DNA from: Candidatus Electrothrix scaldis | GTDB taxonomy: Bacteria > Desulfobacterota > Desulfobulbia > Desulfobulbales > Desulfobulbaceae | Direction: 5' to 3' | Length of the DNA stretch: 64,000 bases | Assembly (NCBI GenBank): GCA_033584155.1 | Contig: CP138355.1 | Span: 3,667,826-3,731,825, forward strand | Shown here: positions 53,180-62,563 of the stretch, one piece after another | How positions within the stretch are numbered: the first letter of the stretch is position 1 | Layout: every line of letters starts with the position of its first letter | Notes under the pieces: generated by a model | What the model was told of the DNA's origin: nothing | What the model saw: only the letters and a program-made list of their open reading frames with translations | The model's database searches: none | Translations under genes and position numbers: made by a program

Positions 53180-55249
53180 ATGTCGTCCCTCTATTCAAAA
53201 GAGCATGTTTTTCGACTAAGCTTGTTGTTTTGTTTCTGCCTGCTTATTTACTCCGATATTTTCAATAACGGCTGGCATCTTGATGATTCAGGTAATATCC
53301 TGAACAATACACCGCTTCATATAACTGATCTCAATCTCGACACACTTTTCAACACTTTCTACGCCCACCCGGAAGAAACAGGCAGACTCTATCGACCGGT
53401 TGCTAATTTCACGTTCGCCCTTAACTGGTTTTTCGGACAGGATAGTCCTGTCGGTTATCATCTCGTCGATATTTTTATTCACGGCCTCACGGCGATCATG
53501 CTCTTTTTCTGCTCCTCCCTACTTCTGAGCACGCCTGCGCTCAAGCAACATCAACGTACACAAACACAAAAAAATGACATAGCCTTGCTTACGGCTGCTC
53601 TTTGGCTGGCCGCCCCTATTCATACCTCGGCAGTGACCTATATTGTCCAGCGCATGGCTCAACTTGCAGCCTTATTTTCTATTGGTGCCATTTTTTTCTA
53701 TCTCTCTGCAAGATTATCTCACAGGCGATTACACCAAGCTTTATTTTTCTGCAGTTTTTTTTGCTGCGCCCTGCTCGCCTTGGGCAGCAAAGAAAATGCT
53801 GCTCTTCTTTTTCCTTCACTTGCTCTTATTGAAGGAATTTTCTTTTTCCAATTTGCAAGAATCCAAAAATTTGCGTTCCAGAAAAAAAAACTTTTTCTGC
53901 TGATTTCCCTCTTATTTTCAGGTGGAATATTTTTCCTTAGCTGGGATTTTATTATTGCCCAAGCCAATAGCTACGGGCATAGAAATTTCACATTTCATGA
54001 GCGCATCTTGACCGAGCCGCGTATACTGCTTTTTTATCTCTCCCAAATTTTTTATCCAACTGCTTCGCGGCTTTCCATTGCTCACGATATAACTTTATCA
54101 TCCTCGCTCTTTACCCCTTGGCAAACCGTGCCAGCTATTTTATCCTGTATGGCATTAATGGTTTTAGCCATCGTGCAAATTAATAAAAGACCTCTGTTCT
54201 CCTTTGCTATTTTATATTATTTTCTTAACCATCTTGTGGAATCAACGATTATACCTTTAGAGCTTATTTTCGAACACAGAAACCTCCTTCCATCGCTCTT
54301 TCTCTTTCTCCCTCTTGCGGCATTCGCTGTTGATATAATCAATACCAAAACATGGAGAATAATTATAACAGCGCTCACCTGCTCTTTCTTTTTAATCCAA
54401 TCTGGTCAGGCCACGATAGAACGCAACAAGACCTGGAAAAATGAAGGGACATTAAACAAAGATGCCCTTAAAAAAGCCCCAGGTAGCGCACGGGTGAAAC
54501 TCAACTTGGCTGGATGGTATGCGGGCCTAAAAAAATATCAAGAAGCTTTGAACCTTTGTGAAGAGGCAGAACAGTTCGAGAAAAACGATGCATCCCGAAA
54601 CACAATCATTCCCATCGCCCGTATGCAAAAAGGCACCATTACCTACCAGCTCGGGCAGCCGGAAAAGGCTCTGGAGTATTTTCGACAGGCATATTCTCTT
54701 CGTAAAGACTACACAGCAGCAGCTGAAAAACTTATCGCCGTACTTATCGAGCTGGAACGATATGATGAGGCTCTTGATATTATAGCAGAACGATACAAAA
54801 AGACAAACGACTCCAAACTGTTCCTGCTTAAAGCATCTGTTCTTTTACGTCAAAAAAAAGCGGGTGAAGCTCTTGCCTGTTATCGCCGGGCCGAACCTTT
54901 TTACCCTAACCTTCCTTTGATTACAGCAGGCATCGGAAAAGCTCTCATCCTACAGGGAAATCATAGCGAGGCGACATTACTGTTCACCAGAGCAGTTCAA
55001 CAACAAGAGCCCATAGTCAAGCTACTCTTAATTGAAAACAACCTTCTTTCCGGAAAAAAACAAGAAGCATCCGCTCAACTGAATGAGCTTATCCGCACGG
55101 TTCCCCTGGTCAGATTGCTGAATGATCTTAATGCGCCCCGAAAAGATCCTTTTCAAATACCCGTAAATACCCCCTTACTTCGACGAGCAATCCTACATAA
55201 TGCTTCCCTGATGATATCCAGCTCCACATTAAAAGAAACAACCCTATGA
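53180..55249 (+). CDS. TMTC-like membrane protein with C-terminal TPRs (first copy)
   Basis: 689 residues. The first ~400 hold about ten to eleven membrane spans with GWHLDDSGNILNNTPLH in the first periplasmic loop; the DD pair is the expected metal/catalytic site of GT-C protein O-mannosyltransferase-like enzymes (TMTC/PMT type). Other shared phrases are FALNWFFGQDSPVGYHLVD, VQRMAQLA, GSKENA and FEHRNLLPSLFLFLPLA. The last ~270 residues are TPR units. It overlaps the next gene by 4 nt. Likely a glycosyltransferase acting on exported protein, with pilin as an obvious candidate; substrate not shown. Confidence 0.75.
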   Translation: MSSLYSKEHVFRLSLLFCFCLLIYSDIFNNGWHLDDSGNILNNTPLHITDLNLDTLFNTFYAHPEETGRLYRPVANFTFALNWFFGQDSPVGYHLVDIFIHGLTAIMLFFCSSLLLSTPALKQHQRTQTQKNDIALLTAALWLAAPIHTSAVTYIVQRMAQLAALFSIGAIFFYLSARLSHRRLHQALFFCSFFCCALLALGSKENAALLFPSLALIEGIFFFQFARIQKFAFQKKKLFLLISLLFSGGIFFLSWDFIIAQANSYGHRNFTFHERILTEPRILLFYLSQIFYPTASRLSIAHDITLSSSLFTPWQTVPAILSCMALMVLAIVQINKRPLFSFAILYYFLNHLVESTIIPLELIFEHRNLLPSLFLFLPLAAFAVDIINTKTWRIIITALTCSFFLIQSGQATIERNKTWKNEGTLNKDALKKAPGSARVKLNLAGWYAGLKKYQEALNLCEEAEQFEKNDASRNTIIPIARMQKGTITYQLGQPEKALEYFRQAYSLRKDYTAAAEKLIAVLIELERYDEALDIIAERYKKTNDSKLFLLKASVLLRQKKAGEALACYRRAEPFYPNLPLITAGIGKALILQGNHSEATLLFTRAVQQQEPIVKLLLIENNLLSGKKQEASAQLNELIRTVPLVRLLNDLNAPRKDPFQIPVNTPLLRRAILHNASLMISSSTLKETTL

Positions 55250-57339
55250 GTAAAGAGCCATATATTAAGCAGCCGACACTCTATATACTCCTCTTTCTTC
55301 TGCTGCTTGTTGCCTATATCCAGTCATTCAATGGGGAATGGCACTATGATGATTTCCCGAATATTCTGGAAAACACTCCGTTACACCTGACAGAGTTAAC
55401 ACTGACCACCCTGAAAGGGACCTTTTTTGCCTATCCGGGCAAAGAAGGTACCCTGCTTCGTCCTGTCAGCAACCTTACCTTTGCCTTGAACTGGTTTTTT
55501 CATCAGGATAGCGTAGTTGGCTATCACTTGGTTAATTTTTTTATTCATTTTTTGACAGCTGTATTTTTATATAAATCCTGCTTACTGATACTTTTTTCAC
55601 CCAAAATTCAGCTAAAAGCTCATAAAAACGCTTCTCTTATCGCCTTGCTCGCGACCCTCTTCTGGGCACTGAACCCCATCCAGGTTCAAGCGGTTTCCTA
55701 TATTGTCCAGAGAATGGCTTGCCTGGCAACGTTCTTTACCATTCTCGGCATATGGTCCTATCTTCAGGCCAGGATGACACGACCTGCTCAGAGAAGGAAA
55801 CAGGTAATCTATTATTGCTCAACTCTTATCTCTTTTTTACTCGCCTTGGGATCCAAAGAGAATGCTGTCCTGTTTCCCGGCTCCATTGTCCTCATTGAAT
55901 TTTTTATCCTTCGTGAGGATGTCAGGCTGACCAAGCAAAGCCTCCTGATTCTTTCTGCAGGTTTCCTGTTTATCCTAGGATGCACTTTAGCGCTAGCTGG
56001 TCCAAAAATTTTTCTCAGTATATTTGATAGCTATACGGGAAGAAGTTTTACCCCTTTCCAACGTTTACTGACTCAGTCCAGAATTGTTACTTTTTATCTG
56101 AGCCAAATTTTTTTTCCTGCCCCATCACGTCTCTCGCTAACCCATGATGTTCACCTCTCAACCTCTTTATTTTTCCCTTTCACAACACTTTCCTCGATAG
56201 TTTTCCTGACTCTGCTCGTCATATTTTCTTTTCGTTATCATAAAAAGCAGCCGCTTCTTTCCTTTGCAATCCTTTTCTTTCTTTTTAACCATACAGTAGA
56301 GTCCTCTTTTCTTAATCTGGAAATTATTTTTGAACACCGTAATTACCTCCCCTCACTTTTTTTATTCCTCCCTCTTGCCGCATTGCTCGGAAGAAGCATA
56401 CATCACTATCAACAAAGCAACAGATTGATATTTTTGTTTCTCTCAGCAGGAGCGTCTCTTCTGGTTTTGCTTTTCCTTGTCGGAACGTTTGAGCGCAATA
56501 AAGCTTGGTTGACGGAACGAAGCTTATGGGAGGACTCTTTAAAAAAAGCACCGGGTCACAGCCGTTCGTATGTTAATCTCGCTCACGGGTATTACCAAAG
56601 GGATAACAACGATAATAATAAAAAAGCCTTTGAGCTATACTGGCAGTCTTTGGATAAATATGCGCCCAATCCCTGGAAAGCCAGACTGGCGGCATACGGG
56701 AGTTTGGGGTATATTATGTTTCGCTATGGAAAATATGAAAAAGCATTGAAGTTTTATGATCAGGCTTTGTCTGTCGCAAAAGATAAACCCTATGGAAATC
56801 TAACAGCTGGAATTTTATCTGATAAAGCAAATACCCTATGGATAGCCGGAAAAAAACAGGAGGCACTGAACCTTATCAGCGGTCTTGCCCAAGCTAGACC
56901 TAAGAAGGGCGTATATCTCCAACAGTATGGTGAAATGCTCATAGGAATGAACCGTCTTGCTGAGGGAATGATAATTTTACGTCACGTTATCTCAGAGTTT
57001 CCTATGACAAGTACTGAGTACAGAAAAGCCCTGCTTGATTTTGCCCTTATCTACGCAAGATTAGATTCTATGAAAAAATCTTCTTTCTATATGCGATTAG
57101 CAGACCGACTCGGCGTACCCGTCGTGCCCAGCTCACTCTGCTTTATTGAGGCAAGCTTGCTGGCAGGGAAAAAAGAAAAAACAGGGCAAGCGATGCAGCA
57201 TATTCTTTATAAAATAACTTGGGCAGAGTTAATTGCCATTTTAGAAGAACGTTCACCTAATACGCCGATACTCCCTCTTAACTACCCATATCTTCTTCAA
57301 TATGCCGAAGAGTGGCTTACAGAACAAAAAACGCCATAA
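55246..57339 (+). CDS. TMTC-like membrane protein with C-terminal TPRs (second copy)
   Basis: 697 residues, paralogue of the preceding gene over its whole length: GEWHYDDFPNILENTPLHLT (DD pair kept), FALNWFFHQDSVVGYHLVN, VQRMACLA, GSKENAVLFPGS and FEHRNYLPSLFLFLPLA. C-terminal TPR region about 420-690. The two copies share the core but differ in TPRs, which suggests different protein targets or a heterodimer. Begins with an ATGA overlap. The VKOR-DsbA gene follows after 36 bases. Confidence 0.75.
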   Translation: MSKEPYIKQPTLYILLFLLLLVAYIQSFNGEWHYDDFPNILENTPLHLTELTLTTLKGTFFAYPGKEGTLLRPVSNLTFALNWFFHQDSVVGYHLVNFFIHFLTAVFLYKSCLLILFSPKIQLKAHKNASLIALLATLFWALNPIQVQAVSYIVQRMACLATFFTILGIWSYLQARMTRPAQRRKQVIYYCSTLISFLLALGSKENAVLFPGSIVLIEFFILREDVRLTKQSLLILSAGFLFILGCTLALAGPKIFLSIFDSYTGRSFTPFQRLLTQSRIVTFYLSQIFFPAPSRLSLTHDVHLSTSLFFPFTTLSSIVFLTLLVIFSFRYHKKQPLLSFAILFFLFNHTVESSFLNLEIIFEHRNYLPSLFLFLPLAALLGRSIHHYQQSNRLIFLFLSAGASLLVLLFLVGTFERNKAWLTERSLWEDSLKKAPGHSRSYVNLAHGYYQRDNNDNNKKAFELYWQSLDKYAPNPWKARLAAYGSLGYIMFRYGKYEKALKFYDQALSVAKDKPYGNLTAGILSDKANTLWIAGKKQEALNLISGLAQARPKKGVYLQQYGEMLIGMNRLAEGMIILRHVISEFPMTSTEYRKALLDFALIYARLDSMKKSSFYMRLADRLGVPVVPSSLCFIEASLLAGKKEKTGQAMQHILYKITWAELIAILEERSPNTPILPLNYPYLLQYAEEWLTEQKTP

Positions 57340-57375
57340 AAAAAACCACATCAGCCAACACTAGGTAGATAAAAA

Positions 57376-58548
57376 GTGAGCGCTATGACCATGAAGCAAA
57401 AAACACTTCCTTATCGCGTCTACACCATTCCGATACTTATTCTGGCTGCCCTTGGTATTGCGGCCTCAGCCTATCTCGGTCTTTCCCATTACCGCAACTA
57501 TACAGACATCGGTTACAGCAGTTTCTGTGCCATCTCTCAGGCCATCAATTGCGATACCGTTTCTCAAAGCCCTTGGTCTATCCTGCTGGGAATACCGGTG
57601 GCACTCTGGGGTGTTCTCGGGTATACCCTCTTTTTTATTTTGAGTCTGCCAGCCCAGATCAACACAGAAGAACGCAGAGGCCTCTGGGACCTACTCTTCC
57701 TCATCGCCCTGCTCTTCTCCCTTATCGATCTTTTCTTCGGCTACATAACCGCAGTAAAGATAGAATCGTACTGCATAGTATGTCTTTTTACCTATGCGGT
57801 AAGTTTTACCCTCCTTTTCCAAACCTGGATTATCCGGCAACGGTTTAACAGACATTCTCTGCTCACTGGAATCCAGAGTAGCCTGCACTTTCTTGTTCGG
57901 CAAAAAAGCATTATGATTCCCCTTGTCATCCTTGTGCTTGTTTTTGGAGCGTGCCGAATCGTTATGCCCACCTACTGGGAATACAAATATCCACCATTAT
58001 CAAAAGACATTGCCAGAGGAGTCACAGAAGAGGGCCATCCCTGGATCGGTGCCGAGAATCCCACACTCATCATTAAAGAATTTACAGACTATCAATGCTT
58101 CCAGTGCAGTAAGGTCCACTTCTTTTTACGGCAGCTTGTTGATAAATATTCCGACAAAATCCGTTTAGTCCATTACCATTACCCGATGGACGAAAAATTC
58201 AACACTGTGCTGGTCAAAGAGCCATTTCATACTGGTTCGGGAGATCTGGCCTTACTGACCATAGCTGCTGCTCGCCAGGGTAAATTCTGGGAGGCTAATG
58301 ATGCTCTGTATACTGTGATCCGGCACGGCATTGCTGCCTTTAATATCCAAAAATTTGCAGAAAAACTCCAGCTTGATCCAAAACAGCTCAAAAAGGATAT
58401 GTATTCGGAAACTACACTCAAACAGGTGGAATCCGATATCCGTACAGGTCTGAAAAATAATATCGTCGGCACCCCGTCTTTCATTGTCGATGGTAAAGTC
58501 TACGCAGGGCGCCTCCCCAATGAAATTATGGACATCATCAAAGAATAA
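57376..58548 (+). CDS. VKOR-DsbA fusion, disulfide-bond-forming membrane protein
   Basis: 390 residues; start GTG 57376, or ATG at 57385 or 57391. Residues about 15-160 form a four-helix VKOR domain with loop Cys C51 and C59 and the quinone-proximal CIVC (C133, C136). A fifth span (about 180-197) leads to a periplasmic thioredoxin-fold domain with CFQC (C241, C244) and the cis-Pro segment VGTPSFIVDG. VKOR oxidises the DsbA part using quinone, so one protein makes disulfides in exported proteins. It is placed directly downstream of a pilin with a Cys pair. Confidence 0.9.
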   Translation: MSAMTMKQKTLPYRVYTIPILILAALGIAASAYLGLSHYRNYTDIGYSSFCAISQAINCDTVSQSPWSILLGIPVALWGVLGYTLFFILSLPAQINTEERRGLWDLLFLIALLFSLIDLFFGYITAVKIESYCIVCLFTYAVSFTLLFQTWIIRQRFNRHSLLTGIQSSLHFLVRQKSIMIPLVILVLVFGACRIVMPTYWEYKYPPLSKDIARGVTEEGHPWIGAENPTLIIKEFTDYQCFQCSKVHFFLRQLVDKYSDKIRLVHYHYPMDEKFNTVLVKEPFHTGSGDLALLTIAAARQGKFWEANDALYTVIRHGIAAFNIQKFAEKLQLDPKQLKKDMYSETTLKQVESDIRTGLKNNIVGTPSFIVDGKVYAGRLPNEIMDIIKE

Positions 58549-58554
58549 TAGCTT

Positions 58555-60279
58555 TTGTACACTGTAACCACAAAAAAACCGGGTGGTCATACGTTCATCG
58601 GGGTGTTGCTTGCGGGCCTGGTGCTCAGCCTGGTTCTGCTGGCCTGCACCCCGCCCTTCAGCCGCGATGCCCTTATCCATCATCTCCAGCTCCCTAAACT
58701 CTACCTCCAGCATGGAGGAATCTACGAAATTCCAGAGCTGATTTTCTCTTATTACCCCATAAACCTCGACCTCCTGTACGTGGGGGCACTTTCTCTTGGC
58801 AGTGATATACTGGCCAAATACATCCATATGTTGTTCGGGTTCGGTACAGCTCTGCTTCTCTATCTCCATCTGAGAAAACGATTATCCAGCACCTATGGGA
58901 TACTGGGGGCCTTGTTTTTTCTCAGCATCCCAATCATCGTTAAGCTCTCTATCACGGTATATGTGGATCTCGGGCTTGTTTTTTTCACCACAGCCTCTCT
59001 GCTCCTGCTCTTCCGCTGGCTGGAAACAAAACGACGGCGTGATTTGCTGCTGGCGGGCATCTGTTGCGGCTTAGGGATCGGGACAAAATACAACGGCCTA
59101 CTGGTACTGTTTATTCTTACCTTTATCCTACCAATTCTGTTCATCAGAACCCAGGAGCAAAAACAAGGCGCTACTCGTCCGGCAATAAAGGCCGCTACCC
59201 TGCTCTGCTTTGCCGCCATACTCGCTGTCTCGCCGTTGCTGATCAGGAATACTATCTGGACCGGCAATCCCCTCTATCCACTCTATAACGGTTTCTTCAA
59301 TCCAACAGCTTCTCCGGCACCGGCAGAGCACCAAGTCAAAGAAAACGAAGAAAGCAATGCTGAGCGAGTCAGCAGCGGTGCTCGGGGAGTTTTTGCCAGA
59401 AGATATGTGCTCTACCAGGAAAGCGTCTTACAGCTTCTTCTTCTTCCTGTACGAATTTTCTTTGAGGGTCGTGACAATGATCCCCGCTATTTTGACGGTC
59501 GACTCAATCCCTTTCTCCTTTTCCTCCCGCTCCTCAGCTTCCTGGGAATACGACAGGACAAAAAACAGGTTCTGCTCGAAAAATTCACTCTTACAGCCTT
59601 TTCCCTCTTCTATTTCCTCTTCGCATTTAATACTGGGGTGTTGCGTGTTCGCTACCTCACGCCGATGGTTCCCTTTCTGGTGATTCTTTCCATGTACGGT
59701 TTGAAAAACCTGGGGGGCTTAGCTGAGCAATACACAAATAAAATCCGTTTCGCCAAACTTGCCGCCCCCCTAACCATAACCCTCTTGCTGCTCTGGAATG
59801 GCAGCTATCTTTGGCAGCAATTTGAGGAAGTCGATCCACTCAGCTATGTTACGGGTCGTATAAGCCGGGATGAATACCTTACCCAAAAGATCCCGGAATA
59901 TCCGGTCATGCAATACGCAAATAAAAATCTCCCGGATTCTGCCAAAATACTCTGTCTTTTTCTAGGATCACGGGGATATTACCTCGACAAAAAACATATT
60001 TTTGATTCTTACGGGAATCACAACCTCCTGCTTTCCTGGCTCCAGCAACCGGAGAGCAGCCTCGATACTGTTCTCCACAATCTTCAGGAACAAAAAATAA
60101 GCCACCTTCTTGTCCGTGCTGATCTCATGGTGCAATGGCTGAATACAGCGAAAAAGCCCTCTCGGGAACTCTGGAATCAGCTCAACAGCAATCATTTGAT
60201 TGCGGTGCATACGCATCTCAACTATATTCTTTTTCAAGTCAATTTTTCCTCTGCCCTTCCAACAGCCCAGATGCCATAA
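58555..60279 (+). CDS. GT-C-like membrane glycosyltransferase candidate
   Basis: 574 residues starting at TTG 58555, six bases after the VKOR-DsbA stop. About ten spans; the first periplasmic loop reads CTPPFSRDALIHHLQLPKLY, with the Asp and His pattern of ArnT-like proteins, and later GIGTKYNGL and SPLLIRNTIWTGNPLYPLYN. The C-terminal ~110 residues are periplasmic and soluble. Probably transfers sugar from a polyprenyl-phosphate carrier; acceptor unknown. Its stop overlaps the GspF/PilC start by one base. Confidence 0.7.
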   Translation: MYTVTTKKPGGHTFIGVLLAGLVLSLVLLACTPPFSRDALIHHLQLPKLYLQHGGIYEIPELIFSYYPINLDLLYVGALSLGSDILAKYIHMLFGFGTALLLYLHLRKRLSSTYGILGALFFLSIPIIVKLSITVYVDLGLVFFTTASLLLLFRWLETKRRRDLLLAGICCGLGIGTKYNGLLVLFILTFILPILFIRTQEQKQGATRPAIKAATLLCFAAILAVSPLLIRNTIWTGNPLYPLYNGFFNPTASPAPAEHQVKENEESNAERVSSGARGVFARRYVLYQESVLQLLLLPVRIFFEGRDNDPRYFDGRLNPFLLFLPLLSFLGIRQDKKQVLLEKFTLTAFSLFYFLFAFNTGVLRVRYLTPMVPFLVILSMYGLKNLGGLAEQYTNKIRFAKLAAPLTITLLLLWNGSYLWQQFEEVDPLSYVTGRISRDEYLTQKIPEYPVMQYANKNLPDSAKILCLFLGSRGYYLDKKHIFDSYGNHNLLLSWLQQPESSLDTVLHNLQEQKISHLLVRADLMVQWLNTAKKPSRELWNQLNSNHLIAVHTHLNYILFQVNFSSALPTAQMP

Positions 60280-61517
60280 TGCCTGTTTACGAATATACCG
60301 CCCTGAATGCCCAGGGAAAAAAACATAAAGGAGTTTTGGATGCCGACTCTATGTCGGCAGCCCGCCAAAAAATCCGTAAGGACGGCAGCTATCCGGTTGA
60401 GATTAAAGAAACCGCTCCACGGGGGCGAAGAAGAAGAAAAGAGGCTGATAAAAAAAACGTTCTCTCCCTCCAGCTCGGCACAAGAATAAAGCAGCAGGAA
60501 ATTCATGTTGCGACCCGCCAGTTGGCCACCCTGTTGGGGGCCGGTATTCCTCTGGTGCCAGCCCTGAGTGGACTTGTTGAGCAGACCAGCAATAAAGCGC
60601 TGCAAACCAAGATCACCCAGATTAAGGATTCGGTAAACGAAGGAAACTCTCTTTCTTCCTCTCTGGCTGAACATCCCCGCCTTTTTTCTAAGATCTATAT
60701 CAACATGGTCCAGGCCGGTGAGGCCTCGGGCTCCCTGGATGTGGTCCTGGAGCGGCTGGCTGAAGTGGGCGAAAGCCAACAGGCCATGCGTTCACGAATT
60801 GCTGCTGCTCTCATCTACCCAATTTTCATGGCCCTGGTCGGGGTCGGGGTTCTGTTTCTTCTTATCACCTTTATTGTCCCCTCAATCACCAAGGTCTTTA
60901 CTGACCGTAACCAAGCCCTGCCCCTGCCCACAACCCTCCTGATCAGCCTCAGCGACTTTCTCCAAAGCTACTGGGTGGTCCTGGTTGTTCTGGCCTTTGG
61001 CCTTATTATTGGCCTCCGTCTTTTTATTCAACAACCCAAGGGACAGAGGATATGGGACACCCTAAAGCTCTCCTTTCCGGTGATCAAAGATCTGAACATA
61101 AAAATGGCCGCAGCCACTCTGGGGCGGACCATGTCCAGTCTCCTGCACTCCGGTGTTCCCCTGATCACCTCTTTGGGGATTGTCAAAAACATCCTTAATA
61201 ATGTCCTGTTAGCTGATGTTATGGATCTGGCAGCTGAAGAGTTAGAAAAGGGGAAAAGCCTGTCCAGCGTCCTGCGCGGCAATAAGTACTTCACGCCCAT
61301 GCTGGTCCAGATGATTGCCGTAGGTGAACAGAGTGGCTCGCTGGAAAAGATGTTGGAAAAGGCGGCGGATAGCTATGAAAAGGAAGTGGAAACCAAGGTC
61401 ATGGCTATGACCTCAATGATTGAGCCTGTCATGATCCTGGTTATGGGTCTGGCAGTGAGTTTTATTGTTGTTTCTATCCTTTTGCCGATCTTTGAGATGA
61501 ACCAGTTGATTAAGTAA
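60279..61517 (+). CDS. gspF: Type II secretion / type IV pilus inner-membrane platform protein (GspF/PilC)
   Basis: 412 residues from ATG 60279 (TAATG overlap); a longer frame upstream is inside the previous gene. MPVYEYTALNAQGKKHKGVL is the standard GspF opening. Two T2SSF domains follow (about 80-200 and 285-405), with RQLATLLGAGIPLVPALSGL, FSKIYINMVQAGEASGSLD, and the repeat form TLGRTMSSLLHSGVPLI and MIAVGEQSGSLEKML; three membrane spans near 180, 230 and 385. The protein is the platform on which pilin or pseudopilin subunits are assembled. The N-terminal features favour GspF over PilC. No ATPase or secretin gene is adjacent. Confidence 0.9.
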   Translation: MPVYEYTALNAQGKKHKGVLDADSMSAARQKIRKDGSYPVEIKETAPRGRRRRKEADKKNVLSLQLGTRIKQQEIHVATRQLATLLGAGIPLVPALSGLVEQTSNKALQTKITQIKDSVNEGNSLSSSLAEHPRLFSKIYINMVQAGEASGSLDVVLERLAEVGESQQAMRSRIAAALIYPIFMALVGVGVLFLLITFIVPSITKVFTDRNQALPLPTTLLISLSDFLQSYWVVLVVLAFGLIIGLRLFIQQPKGQRIWDTLKLSFPVIKDLNIKMAAATLGRTMSSLLHSGVPLITSLGIVKNILNNVLLADVMDLAAEELEKGKSLSSVLRGNKYFTPMLVQMIAVGEQSGSLEKMLEKAADSYEKEVETKVMAMTSMIEPVMILVMGLAVSFIVVSILLPIFEMNQLIK

Positions 61518-61562
61518 ATCGGCTGGCCGATACCAATGAGGTGAACGTAAACAAAAGGGAAA

Positions 61563-61596
61563 GGGTCGCTAGCATATCAGCTGGCGGCCCTTTTTT
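61563..61596 (+). terminator. Rho-independent terminator after gspF
   Basis: An 11-bp stem (GGGTCGCTAGC with AGCTGGCGGCCC-type partner, two G-U pairs) and a short loop, followed by TTTTTT at 61591-61596. It closes the pilin-locus transcript. Confidence 0.85.
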
Positions 61597-61793
61597 GTGC
61601 CCTATCAAAAGGCAAGATGTTCAGAAAATCCCCTCTTCATAGGGTAATTAACCGCAAAGGATTTGTTCCTCATCAAATCGGAAGCGGTCGTTGACACTCC
61701 CTTCTCCTTCAAAATCAAAATGGAACTGATTAGGCCAGGCTTTCCAGCCTTCGGAATTATAGATCCCGGAATAGTATTCAGCGTTAGTAGCAG

Positions 61794-62006
61794 TTATTGG
61801 TTATTTTCCTGGTATTCAAGAATGTCCCCTGGTTGACATTTTAGGTGCTTACATAAAGCATCCAACGTTGAGATACGAATAGCCTTAGCTTTTCCTGTTT
61901 TTAATATTGATAGATTCTGTTCTGTGATTCCGATCAGTTTTGCAAGTTCAATAGACTTCATTTTGCGCATTGCCAGAACCACATCTATGTTTATAACTAT
62001 AGACAT
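61794..62006 (-). CDS. Small XRE-type transcription regulator
   Basis: 70 residues, a single Cro/C1 helix-turn-helix (MKSIELAKLIGITEQNLSIL) with KAIRISTLDALCKHLKCQPG as the following helices. It resembles YozG, the regulator regularly paired with DUF2975 membrane proteins, and the adjacent upstream gene is exactly such a protein. It probably represses the pair. AT-rich, with no relation to the pilus genes. Confidence 0.88.
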   Translation of the reverse strand: MSIVINIDVVLAMRKMKSIELAKLIGITEQNLSILKTGKAKAIRISTLDALCKHLKCQPGDILEYQENNQ

Positions 62007-62020
62007 ATTAATAACTCCGG

Positions 62021-62563
62021 CTAAACGGTTAAACGTTGTTCTTCAGTTAATATACGGCCTTCATCCATTACCCACGCTATAACAAAAACAATCCCAGCAA
62101 CAACAAGTGTAGTAATTTCTGGTGAACTGAAACCTACATTGATAATTCTTTGTCCTGGAGGGTTTCCCAGTGAAAACAGGACGCTTTTGGCAGATTCATA
62201 CAATATTGACAAGAAAACCCAACCAATAAGGGCTTTTGAGGTTTTTTTGAAAATAGCGACATGTTCAAAGGAAAATATCACACCCTCTTTGTAAAAGGAA
62301 AAGAGCTTCCTGATATTTATAAGTCCGTAAACTAATGCAGATAGAGGGAGCAAGCTTACAACAAACCCTATTAACTGAAATTTAATTGACAAATGATTTT
62401 GAACTAATGGAACCGAGGCAACATTTTTGGTGATTAATGTCTCTGGCAAACTATTTATAAAGGCCCAGTAGATGACGTAATACAACGGTATAGCAACTAA
62501 TAACGCAGAAATTAGCAAGTGAAAATTATTACTGAGTTTCTTGATTTTTGGTAAATTGCTCAT
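62021..62563 (-). CDS. DUF2975 membrane protein
   Basis: 180 residues from ATG 62563, selected by AGGAGG eight bases upstream; 16 further codons are open. Four membrane spans (about 17-37, 65-90, 110-130, 150-170), with LIGFVVSLLPLSALVYGLIN and the family's basic loop NIRKLFSFYKEGVIFSFE. Together with the XRE protein 14 nt downstream it forms the common two-gene YoaS/YozG-type unit of unknown function. Confidence 0.85.
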   Translation of the reverse strand: MSNLPKIKKLSNNFHLLISALLVAIPLYYVIYWAFINSLPETLITKNVASVPLVQNHLSIKFQLIGFVVSLLPLSALVYGLINIRKLFSFYKEGVIFSFEHVAIFKKTSKALIGWVFLSILYESAKSVLFSLGNPPGQRIINVGFSSPEITTLVVAGIVFVIAWVMDEGRILTEEQRLTV

